This document shows positions 28,523-38,439 of a DNA stretch of 64,000 nucleotides, piece by piece. Below the pieces are notes generated by a model. The model made no database searches and had not been told where the DNA came from. It saw only the letters and a program-made list of their open reading frames with translations. Position numbers and translations under genes: made by a program. The stretch is from assembly GCF_035918015.1 (NCBI RefSeq), contig NZ_CP109132.1:1736001-1800000 (forward strand). The letters are read 5' to 3'. The stretch comes from Streptomyces sp. NBC_01754 (GTDB lineage Bacteria; Actinomycetota; Actinomycetes; Streptomycetales; Streptomycetaceae). The first letter of the stretch is position 1, and every line of letters begins with the position of its first letter.

Positions 28523-30442
28523 GTGGACACGACCCTCCAGGACCCCCTCGTCGGGCAGCTGCTCGACGGCCGCTACCGGATCGACGCGCGCATCGCCGTC
28601 GGCGGCATGGCCACGGTCTACCGGGCCATGGACATGCGGCTCGACCGGGTGCTCGCCCTCAAGGTGATGCATCCGACGCTGGCGACCGACACCGCGTTCG
28701 TCGAGCGCTTCATCCGCGAGGCCAAGTCCGTGGCGAGGCTCGCGCACCCCAACGTGGTGGGCGTCTTCGACCAGGGCGCCCAGGGCGCCTACGTGTATCT
28801 GGCGATGGAGTACGTCGCCGGGTGCACCCTGCGCGACGTACTGCGCGAGCGCGGCGCGCTTCAGCCCCGGGCCGCCCTGGACATCCTGGAGCCGGTCCTG
28901 GCCGCCCTCGGCGCCGCCCACCGGGCGGGTTTCGTCCACCGCGACATGAAGCCGGAGAACGTCCTGATCGGGGACGACGGCCGGGTGAAGGTCGCCGACT
29001 TCGGCCTCGTGCGGGCCGTGGGCACCGTGACGGACACCACGGGCTCGCTGCTGGGCACCGTGTCGTATCTCGCCCCGGAGCAGATCGAGCACGGTTCGGC
29101 CGACACCCGCTCCGACGTGTACGCCTGCGGTGTCGTGCTGTACGAGATGCTCACCGGCTCCAAGCCGCACGCCGGCGACACCGCCGCCCAGGTCATCTAC
29201 CAGCACCTCAACGAGGACGTCCCCGCACCGTCCGGCGCCGTGCCGGGGCTCGCGGCCGGGCTGGACGAGCTGGTGGCCGAGGCCACCGCCCGCACCCCCG
29301 AGGTCCGTCCCACGGACGCGGTCGCGCTGCTCGCCCGCTCCCGCGAGGTGCGGGCCGCCCTCACCGAGGAGCAGCTGGACGCGACGCCCCCGCAGGCCCG
29401 CGCGGACACGCACGACGCCGCCGAGGACCGTACGAGCGTGATCCCCCGGGTGATCCCGGCCGGACAGGGCACGGCCCACCACACCAGCCGGCTGGAGATG
29501 CCCCCGGAGGGCCCGCCCGCGGCGCCGCGCCGGGGCGGCCGGTTCGCCGTCGGCCCCCGCCGCGGGATATTCGCCGCGCTCGTCGCCCTCCTCCTCGTCC
29601 TGGGGGCTGGGGCGGGCGTCTGGTACGTCGGCTCAGGCCAGTTCACCCAGGTGCCCTCCCTCCTGGGCCAGACCCAGAAGGCGGCCGAGGACCGGCTCGG
29701 CGACGCGGGTCTCGGCCTGCGGGGCGTCGAGCGCGCCTACAGCGACACGGTCGAGCGCGGGACGGTGATCAGCAGCGACCCCGCCTCGGGTGAGCGGATC
29801 CGGGGCAACGGCTCGGTGAAGCTGGTCGTCTCGCGCGGTCCGGAGACCGCGAAGGTGCCCGACGTCGAAGGGCTGCCGCTGGCCGACGCCCGGCGCGAGC
29901 TGAAGGAAGCGGGATTCGAGCAGGGCATGGTGACCCGGGAGTTCAGCGAGGAGATCGCCCGGGGCGAGGTCGTCCGCACGGATCCCCCGGTCGGCACCGA
30001 GCGGCACTCCGGCTCGGCGGTCGCGATGGTGGTCAGCAAGGGCGGTCCGGTCGACGTCCCGGACGTCACCGGACTCGACGTCCAGGAGGCCACGGAGGAG
30101 CTGGAGGAGGCCGGGCTGAAGGTGAAGGTCCTCCCCGACCGGGTGGAGGCGCCCGAGGACGCGGGAGAGATCGCGAGGCAGACGCCGGGCGGCGGCGCCG
30201 AGGCCGCGAAGGGCGACACCGTCGAGCTCACGGTCTCCAAGGGGCCCCGCATGGTCGAGGTCCCCGACGTGACCGGCAAGGACGTCGACGAGGCCCGGGA
30301 CATCCTGGAGGACGCGGGGTTCGAGGTCAGGGTCGCCCGTCCGTTCGTCTCCTTCAGCGACACGGTCGCGAGCCAGTCGGTCAAGGGCGGCGAGAAGGCG
30401 GCCGAGGGCTCCACCGTCACCGTCCGGACCAAGGCCTTCTGA
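28523..30442 (+). CDS. PASTA-domain Ser/Thr protein kinase (PknB/PknL type)
   Basis: This is a 639-residue transmembrane kinase. The kinase domain has Lys47 (LALKVM), Glu66 (REAK), HRDMKPEN with Asp141 (139-146), DFG (159-161), a Thr-rich activation loop (TVTDTTGSLLGT) and APEQ. A Pro-rich juxtamembrane segment and one membrane helix at about 349-371 follow. Four PASTA repeats then run to the C-terminus; these usually sense muropeptides or lipid II. TAGACT (28511-28516) ends 6 nt before the GTG, indicating a leaderless mRNA. The ATG of the endonuclease IV gene overlaps the stop. M. tuberculosis PknL occupies the matching position but, as far as I recall, lacks PASTA repeats. Confidence 0.95.
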   Translation: MDTTLQDPLVGQLLDGRYRIDARIAVGGMATVYRAMDMRLDRVLALKVMHPTLATDTAFVERFIREAKSVARLAHPNVVGVFDQGAQGAYVYLAMEYVAGCTLRDVLRERGALQPRAALDILEPVLAALGAAHRAGFVHRDMKPENVLIGDDGRVKVADFGLVRAVGTVTDTTGSLLGTVSYLAPEQIEHGSADTRSDVYACGVVLYEMLTGSKPHAGDTAAQVIYQHLNEDVPAPSGAVPGLAAGLDELVAEATARTPEVRPTDAVALLARSREVRAALTEEQLDATPPQARADTHDAAEDRTSVIPRVIPAGQGTAHHTSRLEMPPEGPPAAPRRGGRFAVGPRRGIFAALVALLLVLGAGAGVWYVGSGQFTQVPSLLGQTQKAAEDRLGDAGLGLRGVERAYSDTVERGTVISSDPASGERIRGNGSVKLVVSRGPETAKVPDVEGLPLADARRELKEAGFEQGMVTREFSEEIARGEVVRTDPPVGTERHSGSAVAMVVSKGGPVDVPDVTGLDVQEATEELEEAGLKVKVLPDRVEAPEDAGEIARQTPGGGAEAAKGDTVELTVSKGPRMVEVPDVTGKDVDEARDILEDAGFEVRVARPFVSFSDTVASQSVKGGEKAAEGSTVTVRTKAF

Positions 30443-31335
30443 TGGCCGGCGGTCAGGCGCGGGAGCGCAACCCCGTCGGCGGCCACGTGCCGGTGGCCGG
30501 CGGCCTCGCCAAGATCGGCCTCGGCTACGCGGACGAGCTGGCGGCCGAGGCCGTGCAGGTCTTCGTCGCCAACCCGCGCGGCTGGGCGACACCGCCCGGC
30601 AGCCCCGTCCAGGACGAGCTGTTCCGCTCCCGGTGCGAGGAGGAGTCGATACCGGCGTACGTACACGCCCCGTACCTGATCAACTTCGGTTCGCACACCG
30701 AGGCGACCGTGGAGAACTCCGTACACTCGCTGCGCCACTCGCTGCGCCGGGCCAGGGAGATCGGCGCCCTGGGTGTGGTGGTGCACACCGGCTCGGCCAC
30801 CGGCGGGCGCCCGCGCGAGGTGGCGCTGGCCCAGGTACGGGAGCACATGCGCCCCCTGCTCGACGAGCTGACCCACGACGAGGACCCCTTCCTGCTGCTG
30901 GAGTCGACCGCCGGGCAGGGCTCCTCGCTCTGCTCCCGGACCTGGGACTTCGGCCCGTACTTCGAGGCCCTGGACTTCCATCCCCGGCTCGGCGTCTGCC
31001 TGGACACCTGCCACATCTACGCGGCGGGCCACGACCTGGCCGGTCCGGCCGGGATGCGGCAGACCCTGGACCTGCTGGTGGACACCGTCGGCGAGGGCCG
31101 GCTGAAACTGATCCACGCCAACGACTCCAAGGACGTGGTGGGCGCGCACAAGGACCGCCACGAGAACATCGGCGCGGGCCACATCGGGGCCGCGCCGTTC
31201 CAGGAACTCTTCTCGCACCCCGCGACCGACGGCGTACCGCTGGTCATCGAGACACCCGGCGGCAGGGAGGGCCACGCGGCGGACGTGGCCCGGCTGAAGG
31301 AGCTCCGCGGCTCCGTCGCCCCCGGGCAGGGGTGA
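30442..31335 (+). CDS. nfo: Endonuclease IV (AP endonuclease)
   Basis: This zinc enzyme cleaves DNA 5' to abasic sites. The 297-residue protein has AP endonuclease 2 signatures: AVQVFVANPRGW, PAYVHAPYLINFGSH, GVVVHTGSATG, LLLESTAGQGSS with the metal Glu, GVCLDTCHIYAAGHDL, LIHANDSKDVVGAHKDRHENIGAGHIG and VIETPGG. The metal-binding His, Glu and Asp residues are intact. The ATG shares one base with the kinase stop codon, so it is co-transcribed with the kinase, an odd functional pairing. Confidence 0.94.
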   Translation: MAGGQARERNPVGGHVPVAGGLAKIGLGYADELAAEAVQVFVANPRGWATPPGSPVQDELFRSRCEEESIPAYVHAPYLINFGSHTEATVENSVHSLRHSLRRAREIGALGVVVHTGSATGGRPREVALAQVREHMRPLLDELTHDEDPFLLLESTAGQGSSLCSRTWDFGPYFEALDFHPRLGVCLDTCHIYAAGHDLAGPAGMRQTLDLLVDTVGEGRLKLIHANDSKDVVGAHKDRHENIGAGHIGAAPFQELFSHPATDGVPLVIETPGGREGHAADVARLKELRGSVAPGQG

Positions 31336-31392
31336 CGGAGGACACCTCACGGGCACGCCGGGGCTGACGGGAGCGCCGGGCCGGCGGGAGCG

Positions 31393-32025
31393 TCAGAGTT
31401 CGGGGCCGTCCCCGGGCTCCTCCTGGTAGGAGTAGCGCTGCTCGCTCCACGGATCGCCGATGTTGTGGTAGCCGCGCTCCTCCCAGAAGCCACGGCGGTC
31501 GGCGGTCATGTACTCGACACCACGGACCCATTTCGGGCCCTTCCACGCGTACAGGTGGGGCACGACCAGGCGCAGCGGAAACCCGTGTTCCGCGGTGAGG
31601 AGTTCGCCGTCCTTGTGCGTGGCGAAGAGGGACTGGGCGGAAAGGAAATCGGCCAGCCGCAGGTTCGAGCTGTAACCGTATTCGGCCCACACCATGACAT
31701 GGGTGACCTCGGGCGCGGGTGGCGCCAGTTCCGCGATCTCACGGGCCCGTACCCCGCCCCATTCCGATCCCAGCATGCTGAATTTGGTCACGCAGTGGAG
31801 ATCGGCGACGACCGAGGAGAACGGCAGGGCGGAGAATTCCTGGTGGTTCCAGCAGTGTTTGTCGCCGTCCGCCGTCGCCCCGAAGACCCGGAACTCCCAG
31901 CGGTCCGGCTTGAACTTGGGCACCGGCCCGTAATGCGTCACCGGCCAGCCGCGCTGCAACCGCTGCCCGGGCGGAAGCCCGGACTGCCCCGCTGTGCCGC
32001 GTTCCCGGCTTTCCGGCTGACCCAT
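31393..32025 (-). CDS. Sulfite oxidase-type molybdopterin oxidoreductase
   Basis: This 210-residue protein matches the molybdopterin domain of the sulfite oxidase/YedY (MsrP) family. It has WEFRVFGATADG, the Mo-ligand Cys in ADLHCVTKFSML (about 77), the loop WAEYGYSSNLRLADFLSAQ, and HGFPLRLVVPHLYAWKGPKWVRGVEYM. It has no Tat signal peptide and no dimerisation domain, so it should be a cytoplasmic single-domain enzyme, shorter than true sulfite oxidases. The substrate is unknown. It is convergent with nfo. The ATG has GGAGG only 1-2 nt upstream, so the exact start is uncertain. Confidence 0.87.
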   Translation of the reverse strand: MGQPESRERGTAGQSGLPPGQRLQRGWPVTHYGPVPKFKPDRWEFRVFGATADGDKHCWNHQEFSALPFSSVVADLHCVTKFSMLGSEWGGVRAREIAELAPPAPEVTHVMVWAEYGYSSNLRLADFLSAQSLFATHKDGELLTAEHGFPLRLVVPHLYAWKGPKWVRGVEYMTADRRGFWEERGYHNIGDPWSEQRYSYQEEPGDGPEL

Positions 32026-32178
32026 GCCTCCATGGTGACAGACAGGCAGGGGTGGTCATGACCAGGGGAGAGCCGTTCCGGGCAACTCGTACTAAGCGTG
32101 CACTTACTGGACGGCCGGGAAGCGCGGTGCGAGGATCTCGCACACGTGCCCAGTCCACAGGTGGAAGGAGCCTTGACG

Positions 32179-32658
32179 ATGCAGGGCGACCCCGAGGTCC
32201 TCGAGTTCCTGAACGAACAGCTGACCGCCGAATTGACTGCCATCAATCAGTACTTCCTGCACGCGAAGATGCAGGAGAACTTCGGCTGGACGAAGCTCGC
32301 CAAGTACACCCGGGCCGAATCGTTCGACGAGATGAAGCACGCCGAGATCCTCACGGACCGGATCCTCTTCCTCGACGGTCTCCCCAACTACCAGCGACTG
32401 TTCCACGTGCGGGTCGGCCAGACGGTCACCGAGATGTTCCAGGCCGACCGGCAGGTCGAGGTGGAGGCGATCGACCGCCTGAAACGCGGTATCGAGCTGA
32501 TGCGCGGCAAGGCCGACATCACCTCGGCGAACATCTTCGAGAAGATCCTTGAGGACGAAGAGCACCACATCGACTATCTCGACACGCAGCTGGACCTCAT
32601 CGAGAAGCTCGGGGAGCCCCTCTACATCGCCCAGGTGATCGAGCAGCCGGACAGCTGA
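32179..32658 (+). CDS. bfr: Bacterioferritin
   Basis: Bfr is a 24-mer haem-containing iron store. The 159-residue protein has the usual length and the ferroxidase ligands in LTAELTAINQYFLH (Glu18), ESFDEMKHAEI (Glu51, His54), QVEVEAIDR (Glu94) and ILEDEEHHIDYL (Glu127, His130). The haem-binding Met is in LTDRILFLDG's neighbourhood, as usual. ATG 32179 has AAGGAG upstream. It is convergent with bfd, whose product mobilises iron from Bfr. Confidence 0.96.
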   Translation: MQGDPEVLEFLNEQLTAELTAINQYFLHAKMQENFGWTKLAKYTRAESFDEMKHAEILTDRILFLDGLPNYQRLFHVRVGQTVTEMFQADRQVEVEAIDRLKRGIELMRGKADITSANIFEKILEDEEHHIDYLDTQLDLIEKLGEPLYIAQVIEQPDS

Positions 32659-32694
32659 CGGGGGCGGGGGGGCCGCGGTCGGCGGGGCGTCCGC

Positions 32695-32967
32695 TCAGGC
32701 GGCGTCGGAGAGCCGGGGACCCGGCGGGGCGGCGAAGGTGACGGACGGCGCGTCGGCGGGCGTGGCGGCCGGCCGGGAGCGGTCGGCCAGGGGCTCGCGG
32801 CGCGGGCAGTCGCCCCGGCCCAGCAGTGCCTGGATCCGGCGGACGCAGCCACCGCAGTCGGTACCCGCCTTGCAGGCGGACGCGATCTGGCGGGGGGTGC
32901 ACGCACCGGCGTCCGCATGCTGCTTGACCTGCTGTTCGGTGACGCCGAAGCACGAGCAGACGTACAT
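32695..32967 (-). CDS. bfd: Bacterioferritin-associated ferredoxin
   Basis: Bfd is a small [2Fe-2S] protein that reduces bacterioferritin to release iron. The core MYVCSCFGVTEQQVKQHADAGACTPRQI...ACKAGTDCGGCVRRIQALL holds the CxC and CxxC cysteines (about 4, 6, 39, 42). The 90-residue protein is longer than the 64-residue E. coli form because of a Pro/Ala/Arg-rich tail. ATG 32967 has GGGAGGTGA upstream. A DtxR/DmdR-type iron box lies 46-64 bp upstream. Confidence 0.93.
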   Translation of the reverse strand: MYVCSCFGVTEQQVKQHADAGACTPRQIASACKAGTDCGGCVRRIQALLGRGDCPRREPLADRSRPAATPADAPSVTFAAPPGPRLSDAA

Positions 32968-33012
32968 GCGGTTCACCTCCCGAGGCATCCGGTCGCGGGG
33001 CCGTCCCGATGT

Positions 33013-33031
33013 TTCGGTAAGGCTAACCTAA
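33013..33031 (-). promoter_or_regulatory. DmdR/DtxR-type iron box upstream of bfd
   Basis: The 19-mer matches the Streptomyces iron-box consensus TTAGGTTAGGCTAACCTAA at 17 of 19 positions. Its place before bfd fits iron repression by DmdR1: Bfd is needed when iron is scarce and stores must be mobilised. Confidence 0.85.
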
Positions 33032-33070
33032 CCCTACTCGCCACCTCTGCCGTGTAAAGCCCGGTACGGA

Positions 33071-33107
33071 CTGTGGGGCACGGATCACATGGATCCGTGC
33101 CCCACAG
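33071..33107 (-). terminator. Terminator after the DAHP synthase gene
   Basis: Two perfect 16-base arms (33071-33086 and 33092-33107) enclose the loop ACATG. The hairpin begins 21 nt after the DAHP synthase stop on the minus strand. Confidence 0.9.
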
Positions 33108-33127
33108 GTGCGCCCAGAGGTGTGGCC

Positions 33128-34634
<1,507 letters not shown>

Positions 34635-34658
34635 CACATCGCGCGTACAGACTCCGCG

Positions 34659-34681
34659 AAGGCCGCCCGAGGGGCGGCCTT
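34659..34681 (+). terminator. trp attenuator hairpin
   Basis: AAGGCCGCC (34659-34667) and GGCGGCCTT (34673-34681) pair perfectly around CGAGG, 24 nt after the trpL stop. The segment GGCGGCCCA in the leader frame (about 34622-34630) can pair with the 5' arm GGCCGCC, providing the antiterminator alternative. Confidence 0.88.
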
Positions 34682-34730
34682 CTCCGCGTTCCGGAGCCGG
34701 GAGCCGTTCCTCCTTCAGGAAGGAACTCCC

Positions 34731-36617
34731 ATGCCCGACCACGCCACCGCCCTCGTGCGACGACTGCTGCGGGACGACGCCCCGCCGTTCGCCCTGCTCC
34801 GCAGGCGTACACCAGGCCGGGACCACGACCGCGTCGAGGTCCTGACCGGGACCGTGCGCGAGGTGGACCGGCTGGCCGCGATCCCCGTCGGCGCGCTGCC
34901 CTCACTGGCCCTGGTGCCGTTCCGGCAGATCGCCGAGCGCGGCTTCGACGTACGGGACGACGGCACCCCGCTGGCGGTGCTCGGCGCCGAGGAGTACCAC
35001 GAACTCCCCCTGGACGAGGTACGGGCGGCGCTGCCCGCGCACGCCGTGCGGGTCGAGGACGGCGCGTTCGACGTCCCCGACGAGGAGTACGAGGACGTCG
35101 TGCGCCGGGTCGTCGAGGACGAGATCGGGCGGGGCGAGGGGGCCAACTTCGTGATCCGGCGGACCTTCCAGGGCGAGATCCCCGGCTTCGGCCGCGCCGA
35201 CGCCCTGGCCCTGTTCCGCCGGCTGCTCGAGGGTGAGCGGGGCGCGTACTGGACGTTCGTCGTGCACACCCCGGACCGCACCCTGGTCGGCGCCAGCCCG
35301 GAGGTCCATGTGCGGATGTCCGGTGGCACGGTCGTGATGAACCCGATCAGCGGGACCTACCGCTACCCGGCGCAGGGGCCGACCGTGGACGGTCTGCTGG
35401 CCTTCCTCGCCGACCGCAAGGAGACCGAGGAGCTCTCCATGGTGGTCGACGAGGAGCTCAAGATGATGTGCACCGTCGGGGACATGGGCGGCGTGGTCGT
35501 CGGCCCCCGGCTCAAGGAGATGGCCCACCTCGCCCACACCGAGTACGAGCTGCGCGGCCGCTCCACGCTGGACGTGCGGGAGGTGCTGAAGGAGACCATG
35601 TTCGCGGCGACGGTCACGGGCTCCCCCGTGCAGAACGCCTGCCGGGTCATCGAGCGGTACGAGAGCGAGGGCCGCGGCTACTACGCGGGCGCCCTGGCGC
35701 TGCTGCGCCGGGAGCCCGGCGGCGCACAGAGCCTGGACTCACCGATCCTGATCCGCACCGCGGACATCTCGCCCGCGGGCCGGCTGCGCGTACCGGTCGG
35801 GGCGACCCTCGTACGCCACTCGGACCCGGCGGGCGAGGTCGCCGAGACCCACGCCAAGGCCGCCGGTGTACTGGCGGCGCTGGGGGTGCGGCCGGGCCGG
35901 CCCGGGACGGAGGCGGACCGTCCCCGGCTCGCCTCGGACCCACGGGTGCGGGCGGCGCTGGACGACCGCCGCGGGGCGCTCGCCCCCTTCTGGCTGCGGA
36001 TGCAGGAACGGGCGGCGGAGCCGGCCGGCCACGCGCTGGTGGTGGACGGCGAGGACACCTTCACCGCGATGCTGGCGCATCTGCTGCGGTCCTCGGGGCT
36101 CACGGTCTCGGTCCGCCGGTACGACGAACCCGGGCTGCGCGAGGTGGCGGCGGCACACGAGGGGCTCGTCGTGCTGGGGCCGGGGCCCGGTGACCCGGGG
36201 GACACGGCCGACCCCAGGATGCGGTTGCTGCGGGGGCTCGCCGCCGAGCTCGTCCGCGACCACCGGCACGGGCTGCTGGGCGTGTGCCTGGGCCATGAGC
36301 TGATCGCGGCGGAGCTGGGCCTGGGCATCGTCGGCAAGGCGGTGCCCTGCCAGGGGGCGCAGACCCGTATCGATCTGTTCGGACGGCCGGAGGTCGTGGG
36401 CTTCTACAACAGCTTCGCGGCGCACTGCGACGAGGCGGCGGCCGTCGAGCTGGCGGCGCACGGCGTCGAGGTCAGCCGGGACGCGGCCTCCGGCGAACTC
36501 CACGCGCTGCGCGGGCCGGGGTTCGCCTCGGTGCAGTTCCACCCGGAGTCCGTGCTGACGCTGCGCGGTTCCGCGATCGTGACGGAGCTGCTGGCGGGGC
36601 TGCCGGTGCCGGGCTGA
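34731..36617 (+). CDS. trpEG: Fused anthranilate synthase (TrpE-TrpG)
   Basis: This 628-residue protein makes anthranilate from chorismate and glutamine. The TrpE half (about 1-415) carries GASPEVHVRM, NPISGTYRYP, DEELKMMCTVGDMGG, VREVLKETMFAATVTGSP and DSPILIRTADISPAGRLRVPVGATLVRHSDP. The glutamine amidotransferase half (about 430-628) has LGPGPGDP, the nucleophile Cys519 in GVCLGHE, and the triad partners His604 and Glu606 in FHPES. The fused order is typical of Streptomyces trpEG and of PhzE-type enzymes; the Trp attenuator in front shows that this copy serves primary Trp synthesis. ATG 34731 has GGAAGGAA upstream. Confidence 0.94.
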   Translation: MPDHATALVRRLLRDDAPPFALLRRRTPGRDHDRVEVLTGTVREVDRLAAIPVGALPSLALVPFRQIAERGFDVRDDGTPLAVLGAEEYHELPLDEVRAALPAHAVRVEDGAFDVPDEEYEDVVRRVVEDEIGRGEGANFVIRRTFQGEIPGFGRADALALFRRLLEGERGAYWTFVVHTPDRTLVGASPEVHVRMSGGTVVMNPISGTYRYPAQGPTVDGLLAFLADRKETEELSMVVDEELKMMCTVGDMGGVVVGPRLKEMAHLAHTEYELRGRSTLDVREVLKETMFAATVTGSPVQNACRVIERYESEGRGYYAGALALLRREPGGAQSLDSPILIRTADISPAGRLRVPVGATLVRHSDPAGEVAETHAKAAGVLAALGVRPGRPGTEADRPRLASDPRVRAALDDRRGALAPFWLRMQERAAEPAGHALVVDGEDTFTAMLAHLLRSSGLTVSVRRYDEPGLREVAAAHEGLVVLGPGPGDPGDTADPRMRLLRGLAAELVRDHRHGLLGVCLGHELIAAELGLGIVGKAVPCQGAQTRIDLFGRPEVVGFYNSFAAHCDEAAAVELAAHGVEVSRDAASGELHALRGPGFASVQFHPESVLTLRGSAIVTELLAGLPVPG

Positions 36618-36632
36618 GCCGCCCCCGCCCGG

Positions 36633-36665
36633 GGGCCCCGGCTCCCCGGGTGCCGGCCGGGGCCC
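36633..36665. terminator. Bidirectional terminator between trpEG and the dehydrogenase
   Basis: GGGCCCCGG (36633-36641) pairs with CCGGGGCCC (36657-36665) around a 15-nt loop. It occupies the 48-bp gap between two convergent genes and abuts the dehydrogenase stop. Confidence 0.7.
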
Positions 36666-37661
36666 TCACACGGCGGGGACGAGCACGTTCTCGCTGCGGC
36701 GGCCGGCCAGGTGGTCGGCGACGTTGCGCACGGTGGCGTCGATGATCTGGCCGACCGCCTCGCGCGTGTAGTACGCCTGGTGGGAGGTGACGACGACGTG
36801 GGGGAAGGTCACGAGCCTGGCCAGGGTGTCGTCGTCGACGCCCTCCAGCGACTTGTCGACGTGGAAGAGGCCCGCCTCCGCCTCGTACACGTCGAGCCCG
36901 ACCCCGGAGAACCGGCCGCGGCGGAGTTCGGCGACGAGGGCGGTGGTGTCGACGAGTCCGCCGCGGCTGGAGTTGACGAGGATCGCGTCGTCCTTCATCG
37001 ACGCGAGGGCGGCGGCGTCCACGAGGTGCCGGGTGGCGGGCAGCAGCGGGACGTGGAGGCTGAGCAGGTCGGCCTCCGCGAAGAGCCGGTCCTTGTCCAC
37101 GTACGTCATGCCGAGCGCGGTGCAGGCCGGGTTCTCCGTGACGTCCCAGCCCAGGAGGTTCATACCGAAGCCGTGGGCGATCCGGGCGAACGCCTCCCCG
37201 ATCTTGCCGGTGCCGGCCACTCCGGCCGTACGGCCGTGCAGGTCGCGGCCGAGGAGCCCGTCGAGGCGGAAGTCGAAGTCGCGGGTGCGGCCGGCCGCGC
37301 GCACGATGCGGCGGTTGACGGCCATGGCGAGGGTCCAGGCGAACTCGGCGACCGATTCGGGCGAGTAGTGCGAGACCCGGGCCACCCGCAGGGCGAGGCG
37401 TTCGGCGACGGCCAGATCGATGTTGTTGAAGCCGGTGGAGCGCTGGGCGATCATCTGGGTGCCGCCGGCCGCCAGGGTCTGCAGGACCGGTCCGCCGAGG
37501 TCGGCGTTGACGCTGGTGGACACGATCTCGTAGCCCGCGGCGATCGGCGCGGTGTCCCGGGTGAGGAAGACGTCCAGGCAGCGGACCTCGTGCTGTCCCT
37601 CGAAGGCCTTCTCGATCAGCGGCTTCTCGTCGGACTGCACACCGAAGGCGAGGATCTCCAC
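36666..37661 (-). CDS. D-lactate dehydrogenase-type 2-hydroxyacid dehydrogenase
   Basis: This 331-residue NAD-dependent enzyme fits the D-LDH (LdhA/DdH) group in length and motifs. Substrate-domain stretch EILAFGVQSDEKPLIEKAF starts the protein. QRSTGFNNIDL and RVSHYSPESVAEFA follow. The cofactor motif is AGVAGTGKIGEAFA (about 145-158), then LVNSSRGGLVDTTAL with the catalytic Arg and FPHVVVTSHQAYYT with the catalytic His. The GTG at 37661 has GGGAG upstream; an open frame continues further upstream but without a ribosome site. It lies 76 nt downstream of the response regulator gene. Confidence 0.92.
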   Translation of the reverse strand: MEILAFGVQSDEKPLIEKAFEGQHEVRCLDVFLTRDTAPIAAGYEIVSTSVNADLGGPVLQTLAAGGTQMIAQRSTGFNNIDLAVAERLALRVARVSHYSPESVAEFAWTLAMAVNRRIVRAAGRTRDFDFRLDGLLGRDLHGRTAGVAGTGKIGEAFARIAHGFGMNLLGWDVTENPACTALGMTYVDKDRLFAEADLLSLHVPLLPATRHLVDAAALASMKDDAILVNSSRGGLVDTTALVAELRRGRFSGVGLDVYEAEAGLFHVDKSLEGVDDDTLARLVTFPHVVVTSHQAYYTREAVGQIIDATVRNVADHLAGRRSENVLVPAV

Positions 37662-37737
37662 GACAGCTCCCGGGGTCGGGGGTACGGGTCCCGGCGAATA
37701 TACGTCCCGGCCCCCGGCGCCTCGGTGTGCCATACCG

Positions 37738-38439
37738 TCAGGCGTCGTCGAGGCCGGTCTCGATCGCGTACCGCACCAGCTCCACCCGGTTGTGCAGCTG
37801 GAGTTTGCCCAGGGTGTTCTGCACGTGGTTCTGCACGGTGCGGTGGGAGATGACCAGCCGCTCGGCGATCTGCTTGTACGAGAGCCCCTTGGCGACCAGC
37901 CGCAGGACCTCGGTCTCGCGCTCGGTGAGCTGCGGGGCCTTCGGCTTGTCGGAGGCGGCCGGGGCGGGGTCGGAGGCGAGTCTGCGGTACTCGCCGAGGA
38001 CCAGCCCGGCCAGGCCGGGCGTGAAGACGGGGTCGCCGGCCGCCGTGGCGCGTACGGCGTCGGTGAGCTCCTGGGTGCTGGCCGACTTGAGCAGGTAGCC
38101 GGTGGCGCCCGACTTCACGGCCTCCAGCACATCGGCGTGCTCCCCGCTGGCCGAGAGCACCAGGACCCGCAACTCCGGTCGGGACCCGACGAGCTCCTTG
38201 CAGACCCGCACACCCGGCATCCCGGGCAGGTTGAGGTCCAGTACCAGGACGTCGGGGACGGCGGCACGGGCCCGGCGCACGGCCCCCGGGCCGTCCCCCG
38301 CGGTGGCCACGACGTCGAAGCCGGCCTCGGAGAGGTCGCGGGCCACGGCGTCGCGCCACATGGGGTGGTCGTCGACCACCATCACCCTGATGGGGCGCTC
38401 CGCGGATCCCCGCGTACCCGGTGTGGTCGGTGTGCTCAT
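37738..38439 (-). CDS. macR: NarL/LuxR-type response regulator, MacR-like
   Basis: This 233-residue response regulator has the receiver domain VMVVDDHPMWRDAVARDL with phospho-acceptor Asp68 (VLVLDLNLPG) and the Lys of GYLLKSAS. A LuxR-type helix-turn-helix closes the protein (LTERETEVLRLVAKGLSYKQIAERLVISHRTVQNHVQNTLGKL in pieces, about 165-215). The ATG overlaps the kinase stop (ATGA). Position between the trpEG/D-LDH genes and plsC/glkA corresponds to SCO2120 of S. coelicolor, MacR, which I recall as an activator of morphogenic membrane protein genes. The ortholog assignment rests on order and sequence type, not on alignment. Confidence 0.88.
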   Translation of the reverse strand: MSTPTTPGTRGSAERPIRVMVVDDHPMWRDAVARDLSEAGFDVVATAGDGPGAVRRARAAVPDVLVLDLNLPGMPGVRVCKELVGSRPELRVLVLSASGEHADVLEAVKSGATGYLLKSASTQELTDAVRATAAGDPVFTPGLAGLVLGEYRRLASDPAPAASDKPKAPQLTERETEVLRLVAKGLSYKQIAERLVISHRTVQNHVQNTLGKLQLHNRVELVRYAIETGLDDA

